Origin: Marinilongibacter aquaticus
Lineage (GTDB): Bacteria; Bacteroidota; Bacteroidia; Cytophagales; Spirosomataceae
DNA: 64,000 nt
Assembly (NCBI RefSeq): GCF_020149935.1
Contig: NZ_CP083757.1
Coordinates: 186,001-250,000, forward strand
Reading direction: 5' to 3'
Numbering within the stretch: position 1 is the first letter of the stretch; each line of letters opens with the position of its first letter. The position numbers and the translations under genes are program-made. The notes under the pieces were generated by a model, which saw nothing but the letters and a program-made list of their open reading frames with translations, was not told the origin of the DNA and did not search any database. Positions 38,724-49,177 of the stretch are shown in pieces.

Positions 38724-41591
38724 ATGAGAGCACTTGTCATCAACGTCCTGAGCAGCTTTTTGGTTTGCCTTTTTTGTCAAAATTTAAAAGCCCAGCAAGT
38801 TAACAATCATTTTGTTGACGGGGAAATTTATGTAAAGCTTAAGGCCAATCGCCTGAATGCGAATCAAGTGTTTGCCAACGACCAAGTCGACTTCTTGTCC
38901 GAAATCCCCGCTCTGCACCGTACGATATTGAACAAAGGCAAGCAGATTATGGACGCGAAAAGACCTTTTTTCTCGGCAAAAGATAAAGGTTTGCGTCGGG
39001 TGCTGAAACTCAAAGTAGATGACGGACAGGATATTTTAGACCTGATTGAAAGTTTGAAGGACGATCCCACGATTGAATATGCCGAACCGGTGTACAAAAG
39101 AAGCATTATTGGCCATACCACAGCTACTGCACCCAGTGATCCTTCCTATGTCAACCAATGGTTTCTCGATCGCGTACGGGCAGAGGATGCTTGGGCCGCG
39201 AATGCCGGTGGGGGAACGGTGGTGGTGGCCGTGGTAGACAATGCCATCGACACCAATCATGTGGATTTGAAGGGAAATCTATTGCCCGGTTTCGATGTGG
39301 CCGACAACGACTTGGACCCCAATCCGCCGAATGCCAATTTTTCCCACGGGACACATGTTTCGGGGATTGTCAGTGCCGTAACGAACAACGCCATTGGGAT
39401 CGCCTCGGCAGCGAACAATAAAATCAAAGTTTTGCCGATAAAAGCAACCTACGATATTTCATCTTATCGTTCCATTGACGAAGGATACGAGGGCATAGAA
39501 AAGGCGATTGAGCAAGGTGTAGACATCATCAGTTTATCTTGGGGCGGCGAGGGTTATTCACAAACAGAACAGGATGTAATCAACCATGCCTACGAGCAAG
39601 GTATTTTGGTTTTGGCGGCGGCGGGCAATGAATCCAATGACATCTTGCAGTATCCTGCTTCATACGATCATGTCGTTTCGGTAGCCGCTTTGGACGACGA
39701 CGATCAGCTCAGTAGTTTTTCGAGTTACGGCAATGCAGTGGACATTTCCGCTCCGGGAAGAGGGATTTTGAGTACGATTCCTTTCAATACTTACGCCAAT
39801 TTCAACGGCACGTCCATGGCCACGCCTTTGGTGGCCTCGTGTGCGGGCTACCTGTTGTCTTGTTTTCCGACTTTAAGTCCAGATAGTTTGGAATATGTGC
39901 TAAAATCGACTAGCGACGACATTTCTGCGGCCAATCCAAGTAAAGATGGGCAAGTGGGAGCAGGTTGTGTCAATCTCTATCGAGCGGTGGCTTGCCGAAA
40001 CACCAATCTTTTCAGTGTGAATCCCATTGTCTCGCCCTCGAATTTCTTTTGTCAGGGCGACACGGTACAACTTTCTGTGGCCGAATTGGGCTCGGAATCT
40101 TTTGAATGGATTTCAGAGGACGTGGTGCTTGGAAACGAGGCCACATTTGCGGCTACGCAGGTGGGAGCTTATGTTTTGAAACGAACGGATGGTGACTGCG
40201 TTTTGGAATCCGACCCCATTTATTTGGTGCGAAATCAGACACAAAGTGCTCCTCCTTCTGTACTCGATACCAGTCTGGCTTACTGCCAACCTCAACTGTT
40301 GTCTCTTATGGCCAATGTGCCAGCCTGTGCGGGATATGGGCCACAAACCTTTTCGTATACAGGCCCAACAGTGGGTTTCGATGGTTTCAGTCAAAGCAAC
40401 GAATACCCCAGTCTTGAAGTTTCGGGAATCGGAGGCTTGATCGATTCGGTGAGCGTGAGCATCACTTGGGAAAAAAAGGACGGGGGTGATTACAATTCCT
40501 GCGGGGTGGCCAGTGGCGGTGGCAAACCTTTCAACGACGAGATTTCTTTTAAACTGATTTCGCCCGAAGGCTTGGAAATTCTGTTATTGGAAGAAAGCAC
40601 TTATGCCAGCGGAGCCAGTTCGAGTGGTGTGGTGACCACCATTTTTACGGCCCATGGGACATCAATTCCCGACGACTCCGATCCGGTGAGTGGCATTTTC
40701 CGTGCGGCGGGTGATTTGTCTGTCTTGGAAAATAGAATTTCTCAAGGCACATGGACCTTGGTGGCTTTGGATGCCTACTACCTCGATCCGCTTTGCGTAT
40801 CGGGATTTTCGCTCACTGTGAAATCGAAAGAACCGATAAACGCTCCTGAGGTGCAATGGTATTCGGATATCACGATGAACGAAGTCATTGGTTCGGGCAA
40901 TAGTTTAGCACTCTCGGCACTTGAGGTAGGGGCACACGCATATTATGCTACCGTCCGTTGCGAAGGACTCTGCGAAAGTGCTCCGGCCAAGGCGACAGTT
41001 TCTGTGCGTCCGGTGCCCGATTTGTTTGCCTTTTCACGCAGTACAGTCAATTTGACTGCCGGACAGGTGTACGAAATTATGCATGCTCAAAGCGTCGATT
41101 ACAGTGTAACCGATAACCTATATACCGTATTTGGAATCAATGCTGGAGGGCAAGCTTTCTCTTATCAAGTTTCTGATCAGGCTCCGCTCGTATCGCCTAT
41201 AAGTTTGTGTGCGAGCGACGATTTTTTGCTGTTTGGCTTGCATTGCAACGGCACAATAACATGGAGTTCGGGCGAAACGGGTCCTGCGATTCAAATGATG
41301 AACGTTTCGGAGCCCGTGGCCATCGCGGCCACTTGCAATCAGACTTGGGATTGCACCCCACTCAGCGACATCGGTTTTGAATTTACAGCTCCTTCTGCGG
41401 CCATTGTCATAGGTGGAGAAGTGCTAAGCCATAGCCAACAAGGGTATTACGGCGATGGCATCGAATCTACACAAATCATTCAAGAGTCTTCACACATCGA
41501 TTACAGAGCCCCCTCGTCTATTCTGTTGAAGCCCGGTTTTCAAACAGAAAGCAGTACCGTTTTTCAGGCGAATATCGGGGAGTGTCCATAA
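38724..41591 (+). CDS. S8 family serine protease (subtilisin type), secreted
   Basis: A 955-residue exported protease. Signal peptide ends near LKAQQ; an inhibitor-like prodomain spans about 30-130. The catalytic triad is present: Asp near 172 (VVVAVVDNAIDTNH), His near 208 (HGTHVSGIVSA) and Ser near 363 (FNGTSMATPLVAS). C-terminal regions include Ig-like cell-surface repeats, a proprotein-convertase P-like domain at about 565-705 (NDEISFKLISPEGLEIL, WTLVALDAYY) and a closing SSILLKPGFQTESSTVF module of the kind common in Cytophagales secreted proteins. Probably an extracellular protease; the C-terminus may act in surface attachment. Confidence 0.9.
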   Translation: MRALVINVLSSFLVCLFCQNLKAQQVNNHFVDGEIYVKLKANRLNANQVFANDQVDFLSEIPALHRTILNKGKQIMDAKRPFFSAKDKGLRRVLKLKVDDGQDILDLIESLKDDPTIEYAEPVYKRSIIGHTTATAPSDPSYVNQWFLDRVRAEDAWAANAGGGTVVVAVVDNAIDTNHVDLKGNLLPGFDVADNDLDPNPPNANFSHGTHVSGIVSAVTNNAIGIASAANNKIKVLPIKATYDISSYRSIDEGYEGIEKAIEQGVDIISLSWGGEGYSQTEQDVINHAYEQGILVLAAAGNESNDILQYPASYDHVVSVAALDDDDQLSSFSSYGNAVDISAPGRGILSTIPFNTYANFNGTSMATPLVASCAGYLLSCFPTLSPDSLEYVLKSTSDDISAANPSKDGQVGAGCVNLYRAVACRNTNLFSVNPIVSPSNFFCQGDTVQLSVAELGSESFEWISEDVVLGNEATFAATQVGAYVLKRTDGDCVLESDPIYLVRNQTQSAPPSVLDTSLAYCQPQLLSLMANVPACAGYGPQTFSYTGPTVGFDGFSQSNEYPSLEVSGIGGLIDSVSVSITWEKKDGGDYNSCGVASGGGKPFNDEISFKLISPEGLEILLLEESTYASGASSSGVVTTIFTAHGTSIPDDSDPVSGIFRAAGDLSVLENRISQGTWTLVALDAYYLDPLCVSGFSLTVKSKEPINAPEVQWYSDITMNEVIGSGNSLALSALEVGAHAYYATVRCEGLCESAPAKATVSVRPVPDLFAFSRSTVNLTAGQVYEIMHAQSVDYSVTDNLYTVFGINAGGQAFSYQVSDQAPLVSPISLCASDDFLLFGLHCNGTITWSSGETGPAIQMMNVSEPVAIAATCNQTWDCTPLSDIGFEFTAPSAAIVIGGEVLSHSQQGYYGDGIESTQIIQESSHIDYRAPSSILLKPGFQTESSTVFQANIGECP

Positions 41592-41601
41592 AATTCTTTG
41601 A

Positions 41602-41632
41602 TTTGTTTTATTTCTTCGAAACCCTAAATTTG
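41602..41632 (+). promoter_or_regulatory. Bacteroidota-type promoter of hppA
   Basis: TTTG at 41602-41605 (the A before it is 41601), 19 bases of spacer, then TAAATTTG at 41625-41632. This is the -33/-7 consensus (TTTG, TAnnTTTG) at ideal spacing. The leader to the start codon would be about 50 bases. Confidence 0.7.
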
Positions 41633-41689
41633 CCAAAATTTATTGTTAAATCATTCTTTTACTAAACCCATAGTAAACCCTTGTAATTT

Positions 41690-43909
41690 ATGGATTCATT
41701 ATTCTATGTTGTTCCGGCTCTTGGTGCCGTAGGCCTTATCTTTATGATTCTGAAAGCGGGCTGGGTGTCCAAACAGGATGCTGGAAATCAGACCATGCAG
41801 GATATTGCGAATGCCATTGCCGATGGTGCCCTGGCGTTTTTGAAGGCCGAGTGGCGAGTGTTGGGCATTTTCGGTGCTGTAGTGGCCATTTTGTTGGCCT
41901 GGTCGGGAACATTGGTCGAAAACTCCAGTTGGTTGATTGGCGTAGCCTTTGTGATCGGAGCGGTGGTTTCGGCTTTCGCGGGATATGTGGGCATGAACAT
42001 TGCAACCAAAGCCAATGTACGTACTACCCAGGCCGCAAGACACAGTTTGAAAGAGGCCTTGAAAGTATCCTTTGCCGGTGGATCGGTGATGGGACTGGGT
42101 GTAGCCGGATTGGCCGTGTTGTTCCTCAGTTTGCTTTTTATTTGGTTTTATTTCACTTACGTATCGGGATATGGCGATAGCCACGGCATGGAAAAGGCCT
42201 TGGAGGTTTTGGCTGGTTTTTCATTGGGTGCCGAATCCATTGCTCTTTTTGCCCGTGTAGGTGGGGGTATATATACGAAAGCCGCCGATGTGGGTGCCGA
42301 CCTTGTGGGAAAGGTAGAAGCGGGCATTCCAGAGGATGATCCCCGAAACCCGGCCACCATTGCCGATAACGTTGGAGACAATGTGGGCGATGTAGCTGGT
42401 ATGGGTGCCGATTTGTTCGGTTCGTATGTGGCCACAATTTTGGCCACGATGGTTTTGGGCCGTGAAATTGCCTCAGATGATCAGGTAGGCGGTTGGGCTC
42501 CGATTTTATTGCCTATGTTGATTGCCGGAATTGGATTGATCTATTCTGCGATCAGCACATTTTTTGTGAGTGTGAAAAACGATGAGGGCAGCGTGCAAGC
42601 GGCTTTGAACATCGGCAACTGGGGTTCGATTATTTTAACAGGCATCACGGCGTATCCTTTGGTGACTTGGTTGATGCCTTCGCACATGGAAATACGCGGT
42701 GTAAGCTTTACGAATAACGATGTGTTCTATGCTATCGTTTTGGGTTTGGTTGTAGGGGCAATCATGTCTTGGATTACCGAATATTACACGGCCATGGGCA
42801 AAAAACCAGTGCTTACCATTGTACAGCAATCGTCTACCGGACATGCCACAAACATCATTGGTGGTATCTCTGTGGGTATGGAATCTACCGTGATCCCAAT
42901 TTTGGTTTTGGCCTCGGGCATCTACTTGTCTTTTAGTTTCGCGGGTCTTTACGGTGTGGCCATTGCGGCAGCAGGAATGATGGCCACTACGGCCATGCAA
43001 TTGGCTATCGATGCCTTCGGGCCTATTGCCGACAATGCAGGAGGAATTGCAGAAATGTCGGAATTGCCCAAAGAAGTACGCGAACGCACCGATATTTTGG
43101 ATGCCGTAGGAAACACAACCGCGGCCACAGGAAAGGGCTTCGCGATTGCTTCGGCAGCACTTACGGCCTTGGCTCTTTTCGCTGCTTTTGTCGGAATTTC
43201 AGGTATTACGGCCATCGATATTTACAAGGCCAATGTATTGGCAGGCTTGTTTGTGGGGGCTATGATTCCTTTCATTTTTTCTTCTTTGGCTATTGCCGCG
43301 GTGGGTAGAGCAGCCATGAAAATGGTAGAAGAAGTGCGTCGTCAATTCCGCGAGATTCCGGGTATATTGGAAGGAACCGCGAAACCTGAATACGATAAAT
43401 GCGTGGCCATTTCTACACAGGCTTCCATCCGTGAAATGATGTTGCCGGGTTTGATCGCCCTCTCTGTGCCTGTAATTGTGGGTTTTGCATTTGGCCCAGA
43501 GGTTTTGGGTGGCCTTTTGGCGGGTGTAACCGTTTCGGGTGTATTGTTGGGGATTTTTCAGAACAACGCCGGTGGAGCATGGGACAATGCCAAAAAGTCG
43601 TTTGAGAAAGGCGTGGAAATCAATGGAAAAATGGAGTTCAAAGGTTCTGAACCTCACAAGGCGGCCGTAACGGGCGATACTGTGGGCGATCCGTTCAAAG
43701 ATACTTCTGGCCCTTCGATGAACATTTTGATCAAATTGATGTCTATCGTGTCTTTGGTAATTGCTCCGCACATTGCTATCAAACAAAATGTGAGCGAAGA
43801 AGTGGAGGTTTTGAAGGCCAAGAAAGTGGAAGTGTTGACAGCCGTGGAGAAAGAGGTGTCGCTTTCGGATAAAGATTTGGTGATTTCTTTCAAAGAGGAA
43901 GAAAAGTAA
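41690..43909 (+). CDS. hppA: Membrane-bound pyrophosphatase, ion-pumping
   Basis: A 739-residue protein with about 16 membrane helices that couples pyrophosphate hydrolysis to ion export. The active-site loop [20 protein letters not shown] is complete, as are [20 protein letters not shown]-type residues (here [20 protein letters not shown]) and the C-terminal [20 protein letters not shown]. The loop [10 protein letters not shown] has Ala and Gly at the positions that in K+-independent pumps are Lys and Thr, so the K+-dependent subfamily is expected; members pump Na+, H+ or both. A good promoter and a strong terminator make it a single-gene unit. Confidence 0.95.
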   Translation: MDSLFYVVPALGAVGLIFMILKAGWVSKQDAGNQTMQDIANAIADGALAFLKAEWRVLGIFGAVVAILLAWSGTLVENSSWLIGVAFVIGAVVSAFAGYVGMNIATKANVRTTQAARHSLKEALKVSFAGGSVMGLGVAGLAVLFLSLLFIWFYFTYVSGYGDSHGMEKALEVLAGFSLGAESIALFARVGGGIYTKAADVGADLVGKVEAGIPEDDPRNPATIADNVGDNVGDVAGMGADLFGSYVATILATMVLGREIASDDQVGGWAPILLPMLIAGIGLIYSAISTFFVSVKNDEGSVQAALNIGNWGSIILTGITAYPLVTWLMPSHMEIRGVSFTNNDVFYAIVLGLVVGAIMSWITEYYTAMGKKPVLTIVQQSSTGHATNIIGGISVGMESTVIPILVLASGIYLSFSFAGLYGVAIAAAGMMATTAMQLAIDAFGPIADNAGGIAEMSELPKEVRERTDILDAVGNTTAATGKGFAIASAALTALALFAAFVGISGITAIDIYKANVLAGLFVGAMIPFIFSSLAIAAVGRAAMKMVEEVRRQFREIPGILEGTAKPEYDKCVAISTQASIREMMLPGLIALSVPVIVGFAFGPEVLGGLLAGVTVSGVLLGIFQNNAGGAWDNAKKSFEKGVEINGKMEFKGSEPHKAAVTGDTVGDPFKDTSGPSMNILIKLMSIVSLVIAPHIAIKQNVSEEVEVLKAKKVEVLTAVEKEVSLSDKDLVISFKEEEK

Positions 43910-43929
43910 ACTAGAGAAAATCGTTTTCA

Positions 43930-43966
43930 AAAAGCCGTCGCGGATTTCCGTGGCGGCTTTTGTTTT
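43930..43966 (+). terminator. Strong terminator after hppA
   Basis: A fourteen-pair stem (aaaagccgtcgcgg / ccgtggcggctttt, two G-U pairs), loop attt, then tgtttta, 21 bp after the stop. Confidence 0.85.
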
Positions 43967-44038
43967 ATACGCCCTTTAAAACATATAATCCTTGTAAAAA
44001 GCATTAAATTAGACCTTGTTTAAATCAACCCTTGAACC

Positions 44039-45553
44039 ATGAAAAAAATAATACTCCTCCTGCTCTTGGCGGGCAGCCTCAGTGCCCAAGTGCGTTTGCC
44101 AAGAAGTACACCCGAAAAAGAAGGTGTACATTCAGAAAGCATTTTGAAATTTCTGGAAGAAGCCGAAAAGCAGCACATCGAATTTCACAGCTTTATGATG
44201 CTGCGGCACGGGAAGGTGATCGCCGAAGCCTGGTGGCAACCTTACCGCGACGACCTCGTGCATACGCTCTATTCTTTGAGTAAATCCTTCACGGCCACGG
44301 CTGTGGGCTTTGCTGTGCAAGAAGGTCGGCTCAGTGTGGAAGATAAAGTGGTCTCGTTTTTTCCGGAACTAAAACCCGAAACAGTAAACGACAATTTGGC
44401 CAATTTGAAAATCAGAGATTTGCTTACCATGTCGGCGGCGACCACAAAAGAGCCCATGGGCATTATCACTACCGACAATTGGGTAAAGGCCTACTTGGCT
44501 TCTGAGTTTGATATTCCACCGGGAAGCCGATTTTTGTACAATTCTACGGCCACATTTATGTGTTCGGCCATTGTGACGAAAGTGACGGGTCAAACTGTAT
44601 TCGATTATTTGGAAAGCCGTTTGTTCAAACCTTTGTCCATCAAGGGCATTGATTGGGAAACCAGCCCGAATGGGATCAATACGGGCGGATGGGGCTTGCG
44701 TTTGCATACGGAAGACATCGCGAAGTTTGCCCAATTGTTTTTGCAAAAGGGAAAATGGAACGGAAAACAGTTGATTGATCCGAAATGGGTTGACACAGCC
44801 AGCAGCAAACAGATTTTACAAAGCCCAGAGGTTTCGGATGAAAAGCGGGCAAAAAGCGATTGGCTTCAGGGCTACGGATACCAAATGTGGCGTTGTCGAA
44901 ACGATGCTTTTCGCGGCGATGGAGCTTTTGGTCAATATGCCATCGTGATTCCCGACAAAGATGTGGTGATTGTGGCCACCGCCGAAACGGGCGATATGCA
45001 ATCGGAGATCAATTTGTTTTGGGACAACCTTTTGCCGGGCATCAGTGATGCACAAAATCTGGAGTTTTCCGAGAAAGCCGAGTTGTTGGAAATCAAGCTG
45101 AAATCTTTGCAATTGCCTGTCAATCGTGTGCAAAAGCAAGCCGATACCGAGAAGCTTGCCCACAAAAAAGAAATTGATTTTGAAAACAATACGGTTGGGC
45201 TTTCGTCACTTCAATTGGACTTTGAAAAAGACAGACTTTTTTTGCACCTGAACAAAGACGGGCAGAAAGATGTACTGCGTATCGGAAGGGCTCATTGGGA
45301 TTTGGACCATACTGTAATCAAAGGGCCATATTTGGTCAGTAGGGCAGAGCACAATTTGGAAAATATTGGAGCTTTCGAAACGGCGGGAAGCTTCACTTGG
45401 CTCGATGCACATCGGCTGGAAATCACGATAAGGTATATTCAAAGTCCGCATACGGCCAAATACACTCTGCATTTTGAAGGAAATGAAGTGCTGTTGGATT
45501 ATCAATCGTCGATTCCCAATGCCGAGACAGTGAGCATAAAGGGAAAAATGTAA
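44039..45553 (+). CDS. Secreted beta-lactamase-family serine hydrolase (class C fold)
   Basis: A 504-residue exported protein (signal peptide ending near GSLSAQ). The beta-lactamase/transpeptidase-like domain spans about 20-345: SLSKSFTATAVGFAVQEG holds the SxxK nucleophile (Ser near 82), RFLYNSTATFMCSAIV the Tyr-x-Asn/Ser motif, then YGYQMWRCRNDAFRGDGAFG and VIVATAE near the third motif. A beta-rich tail of about 140 residues follows. Relatives include D-aminopeptidases, esterases and penicillin-binding-like hydrolases, so resistance is not implied. The gene stands alone. Confidence 0.87.
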   Translation: MKKIILLLLLAGSLSAQVRLPRSTPEKEGVHSESILKFLEEAEKQHIEFHSFMMLRHGKVIAEAWWQPYRDDLVHTLYSLSKSFTATAVGFAVQEGRLSVEDKVVSFFPELKPETVNDNLANLKIRDLLTMSAATTKEPMGIITTDNWVKAYLASEFDIPPGSRFLYNSTATFMCSAIVTKVTGQTVFDYLESRLFKPLSIKGIDWETSPNGINTGGWGLRLHTEDIAKFAQLFLQKGKWNGKQLIDPKWVDTASSKQILQSPEVSDEKRAKSDWLQGYGYQMWRCRNDAFRGDGAFGQYAIVIPDKDVVIVATAETGDMQSEINLFWDNLLPGISDAQNLEFSEKAELLEIKLKSLQLPVNRVQKQADTEKLAHKKEIDFENNTVGLSSLQLDFEKDRLFLHLNKDGQKDVLRIGRAHWDLDHTVIKGPYLVSRAEHNLENIGAFETAGSFTWLDAHRLEITIRYIQSPHTAKYTLHFEGNEVLLDYQSSIPNAETVSIKGKM

Positions 45554-45564
45554 AGCGAAAATGG

Positions 45565-45597
45565 GTCCCCAATCCTTGTAATAAAGCGATTGGGGAC
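45565..45597. terminator. Hairpin between convergent genes
   Basis: A perfect ten-pair stem (gtccccaatc / gattggggac) with a 13-base loop between the serine hydrolase and dioxygenase genes. There is no T run, so termination is probable rather than certain. Confidence 0.5.
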
Positions 45598-45603
45598 ATA
45601 GAA

Positions 45604-46338
45604 TTAAGCAGAAACCACTATAGTGTGGCTCAATTCGTAACCGGCGTCTACACTTCCCGATATCGAGGCCAGTTCGTTGTCAAAGCCATCGCCAAACACA
45701 TTGTCACGTTCATTGGTAGTGTCTTGCGTGCCGTGGTCGTCGTAATCGTCGGCTGTGGTGTACACCGTGTCGCAAACCGATTTGTCGAAGGCAATTTGGG
45801 TCACGAGCAGCGATTTTTCATTGGCGTTCAACACCTCCACATGAATATGCGGAGCTCTGCCGCTGTACCAGCCCGGGAAAATGGAAGAGAAAGCCACCAT
45901 GCCGTTTTCGTCTGTGGTTTGTCTTCCTCTTAGCCAGTGTTCGGTGGTGTGATTGGCCGACTGTCCGCCGCCACCGCCATATTCCGAATATTCGCCTTCG
46001 GCATCGCAATGCCAGATATCGACAAGCACATTGGCCAGTGGCTCACAGCCCGAATTTTTGTTTTTGATGCTCAAATTGATAGTCAATTGGACACCAGAGC
46101 GATCGCCCACGATATCGGCTTTGACCAAAGAGGCGGGATCCTTTATTGGAAATGGCCCTTCGGTTTCGGCATTGGTCACGGTGCAATCGGAAGAAGAAGA
46201 CCCGTTTGTCGAACCCGAAGTGCTGGTGTCGGTGGCAGGATCTACTTCATTGTTGTTTTGGCAGGCCGACAAAAGCGGCGTGAAGGAAAGCAGGCTCAAG
46301 CCGCCAATTCCTTTTTTGATGAATTCTTTACGTTGCAT
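45604..46338 (-). CDS. Intradiol ring-cleavage dioxygenase family lipoprotein
   Basis: A 244-residue exported lipoprotein. The start at the ATG at 46338 gives MQRKEFIKKGIGGLSLLSFT and the lipobox LLSAC; the longer frame upstream (to 46503) overlaps the HipA-like gene start and is not believed. After a Ser/Thr-rich linker comes the beta-sandwich of intradiol dioxygenases: VDIWHCDAEGEYSEYGGG (first Tyr ligand) and GWYSGRAPHIHVEVLN (second Tyr and both His). Family enzymes split catechols with Fe(III). Exported members with Tat-like RKEF starts are frequent in Bacteroidota; their substrates are unclear. Confidence 0.88.
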   Translation of the reverse strand: MQRKEFIKKGIGGLSLLSFTPLLSACQNNNEVDPATDTSTSGSTNGSSSSDCTVTNAETEGPFPIKDPASLVKADIVGDRSGVQLTINLSIKNKNSGCEPLANVLVDIWHCDAEGEYSEYGGGGGQSANHTTEHWLRGRQTTDENGMVAFSSIFPGWYSGRAPHIHVEVLNANEKSLLVTQIAFDKSVCDTVYTTADDYDDHGTQDTTNERDNVFGDGFDNELASISGSVDAGYELSHTIVVSA

Positions 46339-46492
46339 ATTTGAAATGGGTTTTAATGGTCTATGCCTAAAAACGAGAGTTTTAGCCAAAACGAGGCTTA
46401 GGTATTTGTTAAAAAAAGCAAAAAGAAGAGACGCTGTTTTTTGCAATTCTTTCATAGAATGCCGCACATTTGTAGCATAGATCAAGAAGTGA

Positions 46493-47281
46493 ATGGCTTT
46501 CAACCCAGAAATTCGTGAGGTAAATGTATTGCGTTATTTGATTCCGCTACGCGAAGGCGGCTCGCTTCCGGCCATTGTCGAAGCAGACGACGATTTCAAA
46601 TACGTGCTCAAATTTCGTGGAGCGGGGCAGGGCATCAAAGCCCTGATTGCGGAGCTGGTCGGCGGCGAACTGGCACGGGCTTTGGGCTTGAAATTACCCG
46701 AAATTGTTTTTGCCAATCTCGACGATCGTTTTGGAAAAGTAGAACCCGATGAAGAGATTCAGGATTTGCTGAAAGCCAGTGTGGGCCAGAATTTGGGCCT
46801 GCATTATTTGGAAGGAGCGAAAACTTTCGACCCTTTGGTGAATCAGCCGGATTCGGCTTTGAGCAGCTTGATCGTGTGGCTCGATTGCTTCATTAATAAT
46901 GTGGACAGAACAGCTAAAAACACAAACCTGCTCATGTGGCACAAAGAGCTTTGGCTCATCGACCACGGAGCGGCCTTTTATTTCCACCACACGTGGGACG
47001 ATTGGGAAGCACGTGCTCAAAAGCCCTTCCTTTTTGTGAAGGACCATTGTCTGTTGCCTTTTGCTGCCAATTTGGACGAGGCCAACGAAAAGGCTAAAAG
47101 TATGCTCGATGCCGAAAAAATCAAAACCATAGTCGACCTTATTCCCGAAGAGTGGTTGGGGCTGGCCGAATCGCCTTTTGAAAGTCCCGAAGCCCACAGA
47201 GAAGCGTATAAGGTCTTTTTGTATACCCGTTTGCACCATGCTGAAAACTTTGTAAATGCTGCCAAAGATGCCCGAAAATAA
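46493..47281 (+). CDS. HipA-like kinase domain protein (HipA_2 family)
   Basis: A 262-residue cytoplasmic protein with a compact HipA-type kinase fold: glycine-rich ATP region (YVLKFRGAGQGIKALIAELV), GGELARALGLKLPEIV, a catalytic-loop-like WLDCFINNVDRTAKNTNLLM and the DFG-equivalent LWLIDHGAAFYFHHTW. It lacks the N-terminal HipA domain and the HipB partner of true persister toxin systems. The next gene, DUF3037, overlaps by 14 bp, and this pair is a recurrent two-gene unit in bacteria. Function of the pair is unknown; protein or small-molecule phosphorylation is inferred from the fold. Confidence 0.85.
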   Translation: MAFNPEIREVNVLRYLIPLREGGSLPAIVEADDDFKYVLKFRGAGQGIKALIAELVGGELARALGLKLPEIVFANLDDRFGKVEPDEEIQDLLKASVGQNLGLHYLEGAKTFDPLVNQPDSALSSLIVWLDCFINNVDRTAKNTNLLMWHKELWLIDHGAAFYFHHTWDDWEARAQKPFLFVKDHCLLPFAANLDEANEKAKSMLDAEKIKTIVDLIPEEWLGLAESPFESPEAHREAYKVFLYTRLHHAENFVNAAKDARK

Positions 47282-47645
47282 AGTGTACGAATATGCCGTG
47301 ATTCGTGTGGTGCCCTTGGTGCACCGGGAGGAGTTCATGAATGTGGGCGTGATATTATTCTGTAAAGAACTTAAATATTTGGGAGTAGAAATCAGCCTTA
47401 ATGAAAAGAAGCTATCTTGTTTTTCGTCTGAGTTAGATCTGAGCGAAATAGAGGCCTATCTAAGGGCCATGAAAAGTATAGCAAAAGGAAATAAAAGTAC
47501 CATTGGCCAGCTTAGTTTACCAGAGCGATTTCGCTGGCTTTCTGCCACACGCAGTTCGGTGATTCAGTGCAGCAAAATACACCCGGGTTTAAGCCGAAAC
47601 CCTGAAGAAACCTTAAAGAGAATTTTTGAAGAAATGGTGCTATAA
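47268..47645 (+). CDS. DUF3037 family protein, partner of the HipA-like kinase
   Basis: A 125-residue soluble protein: MPENKVYEYAVIRVVPLVHR at the start and LPERFRWLSATRSSVIQCSK near the end, both DUF3037 hallmarks. An ATG at 47256 is possible, but 47268 matches the family start. It overlaps the HipA-like gene, so translation is coupled. It may be a regulator or substrate of the kinase. A decayed copy of its C-terminal half lies 2 kb downstream (49562-49717). Confidence 0.87.
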   Translation: MPENKVYEYAVIRVVPLVHREEFMNVGVILFCKELKYLGVEISLNEKKLSCFSSELDLSEIEAYLRAMKSIAKGNKSTIGQLSLPERFRWLSATRSSVIQCSKIHPGLSRNPEETLKRIFEEMVL

Positions 47646-47950
47646 TCCACAATATGTAGCCTTAAAACCTCACTCATCGACATTATAGACTTCCCGTTTC
47701 TACTCCTTTTGCCAAAGAAATCAGTTTTTTTTGGTAAAGCTGGCTCAAATACCAGACAAAAATCATTGGATGAACAGCATATTTCAGTAATCTTATCTTT
47801 TAGATCATAAGAAGATGGGTTTAATATTGTTGATTATCGGTACAATTATATACTAAAATGCCTTCTTGTTATTTCTTAAAGTGTAATCTTTTCCACCTCG
47901 AACTCGGGTTTTAAGGTTTGTTTCAGTTCCTTATATTGTTTTAAAAAATT
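47646..47950. other. AT-rich intergenic region
   Basis: 305 bp without a called gene. On the minus strand, about 47879-47950, a 23-codon frame ends KQYKELKQTLKPEFEVEKIT and then L-stop. It has the look of a C-terminal remnant but is too short to name. Confidence 0.35.
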
Positions 47951-48949
47951 ATGCATTTAACGAACAAGCTAATTTTATTTTTTTCGGCGGTAGCTTTATT
48001 TTCTTGTAGTAAAAAGAAATTGGATCCAATTGAAATTAAAACGCCAAGCTTGGATTATTTACAGAAAATCTCAAATACTTGGGAAAACACTTTAGACCTT
48101 AATTTGATATTAAAAGAAGTGGATAAAAATGGCACAATTTGGGGTACAAATAAAAATTATAAAGAATCGACTGATGAATTATTCAAGCTGCAAAATGGGA
48201 AAGAAGAAATAGTAAGAATTTCAAATTTAAAATTAGGTGTGATAAATGACATTAAGGAGTTTAATAACTCTATATGGATCGCAACTTCTAGTGGTATTTA
48301 TAATATAAATGGAAAGGACACTTTAAAATATGATGTTTCAACACTATCGGAAGAGAATAGCATTAAATCATTCTATGTATTCGATAATCAACTGTACTGT
48401 ATTAATGACAATTCAATTTTTATAAATGAAAATAATAATTGGGTTCTTGTTGGTTCCATGCAAAATGAGAAATTTATAGATTTTGTAGTAACTGAAAATA
48501 TGATATATATTATTGAAGAGAATGCTGTTTTACAATTTGATGGAACGTTTAAAAAAGTCACCAGCCAAGTAAAAAATTCTGATTTCACGAAAATAAAAAT
48601 TGATTCTAAAGGTATAATTTGGATTTCAAATTGGTGGGGAATGGTAAAGTTCACGAAGAATTCATTTGAATTTTTTAATAGCGATACCTTAAAGGAGTTT
48701 CCATCTGCGGGCTTAAAAAATTTCGTGATTGATGAACGAGATATTATTTGGATTGCATGGGGGAAACATGGAGTGTTGGCTTTTGATAACGGTAATGTTT
48801 TGTATCATTTCGATAAATCAAACTCAAACATAGTATCAGACAATGCAAATAATATAATTTTGAGAGACAACATTTTATACGTCAGTTTTTTTAATTATTC
48901 TGAAAGCAACTCATTGGTACAAGCCATATCAAAAATCAAATTATACTAG
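47951..48949 (+). CDS. Beta-propeller lipoprotein (two-component-regulator-propeller-like)
   Basis: A 332-residue lipoprotein (lipobox VALFSCS, Cys near 19). The mature part is a repeat protein with units of about 40-45 residues carrying the pattern [36 protein letters not shown] and [20 protein letters not shown]. These are regulator-propeller blades like those of hybrid sensor kinases, but no membrane helix or kinase follows. Codons are markedly AT-rich compared with neighbouring genes, so recent acquisition is likely. The ligand and partner are unknown. Confidence 0.75.
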
Positions 48950-49022
48950 ACTATTCAAATGAGTTAAAAGCTTTAAGGCGTAAAAGAACTCTTTTAAGTA
49001 AAAACTTCACCGATTGGAAAGC

Positions 49023-49053
49023 ATGGCCGCATCGGATTGCGGCCATACTTTTT
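49023..49053 (+). terminator. Terminator after the propeller lipoprotein gene
   Basis: A perfect nine-pair stem (atggccgca / tgcggccat), loop tcggat, followed by acttttttg. Confidence 0.85.
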
Positions 49054-49177
49054 TGCTTCTATAATTTCTCGATTCTGTTCTGCCGGCCGGAGATCTTTCC
49101 ACTATAAATACAGTATTTTCCTAACTTAGGTCAATAAATTTATCAGTGTATTTCTATTCAAAGAAACCCTTATCGGA

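Noticed and set aside
44039-45553. A beta-lactam resistance gene
   Set aside because: The fold is shared with many esterases and peptidases. The long beta-rich tail and isolated context give no support for resistance.
46493-47645. A HipBA persister toxin-antitoxin module
   Set aside because: The HipA_2-type kinase lacks the N-terminal HipA domain, and the partner is DUF3037, not a HipB helix-turn-helix protein.
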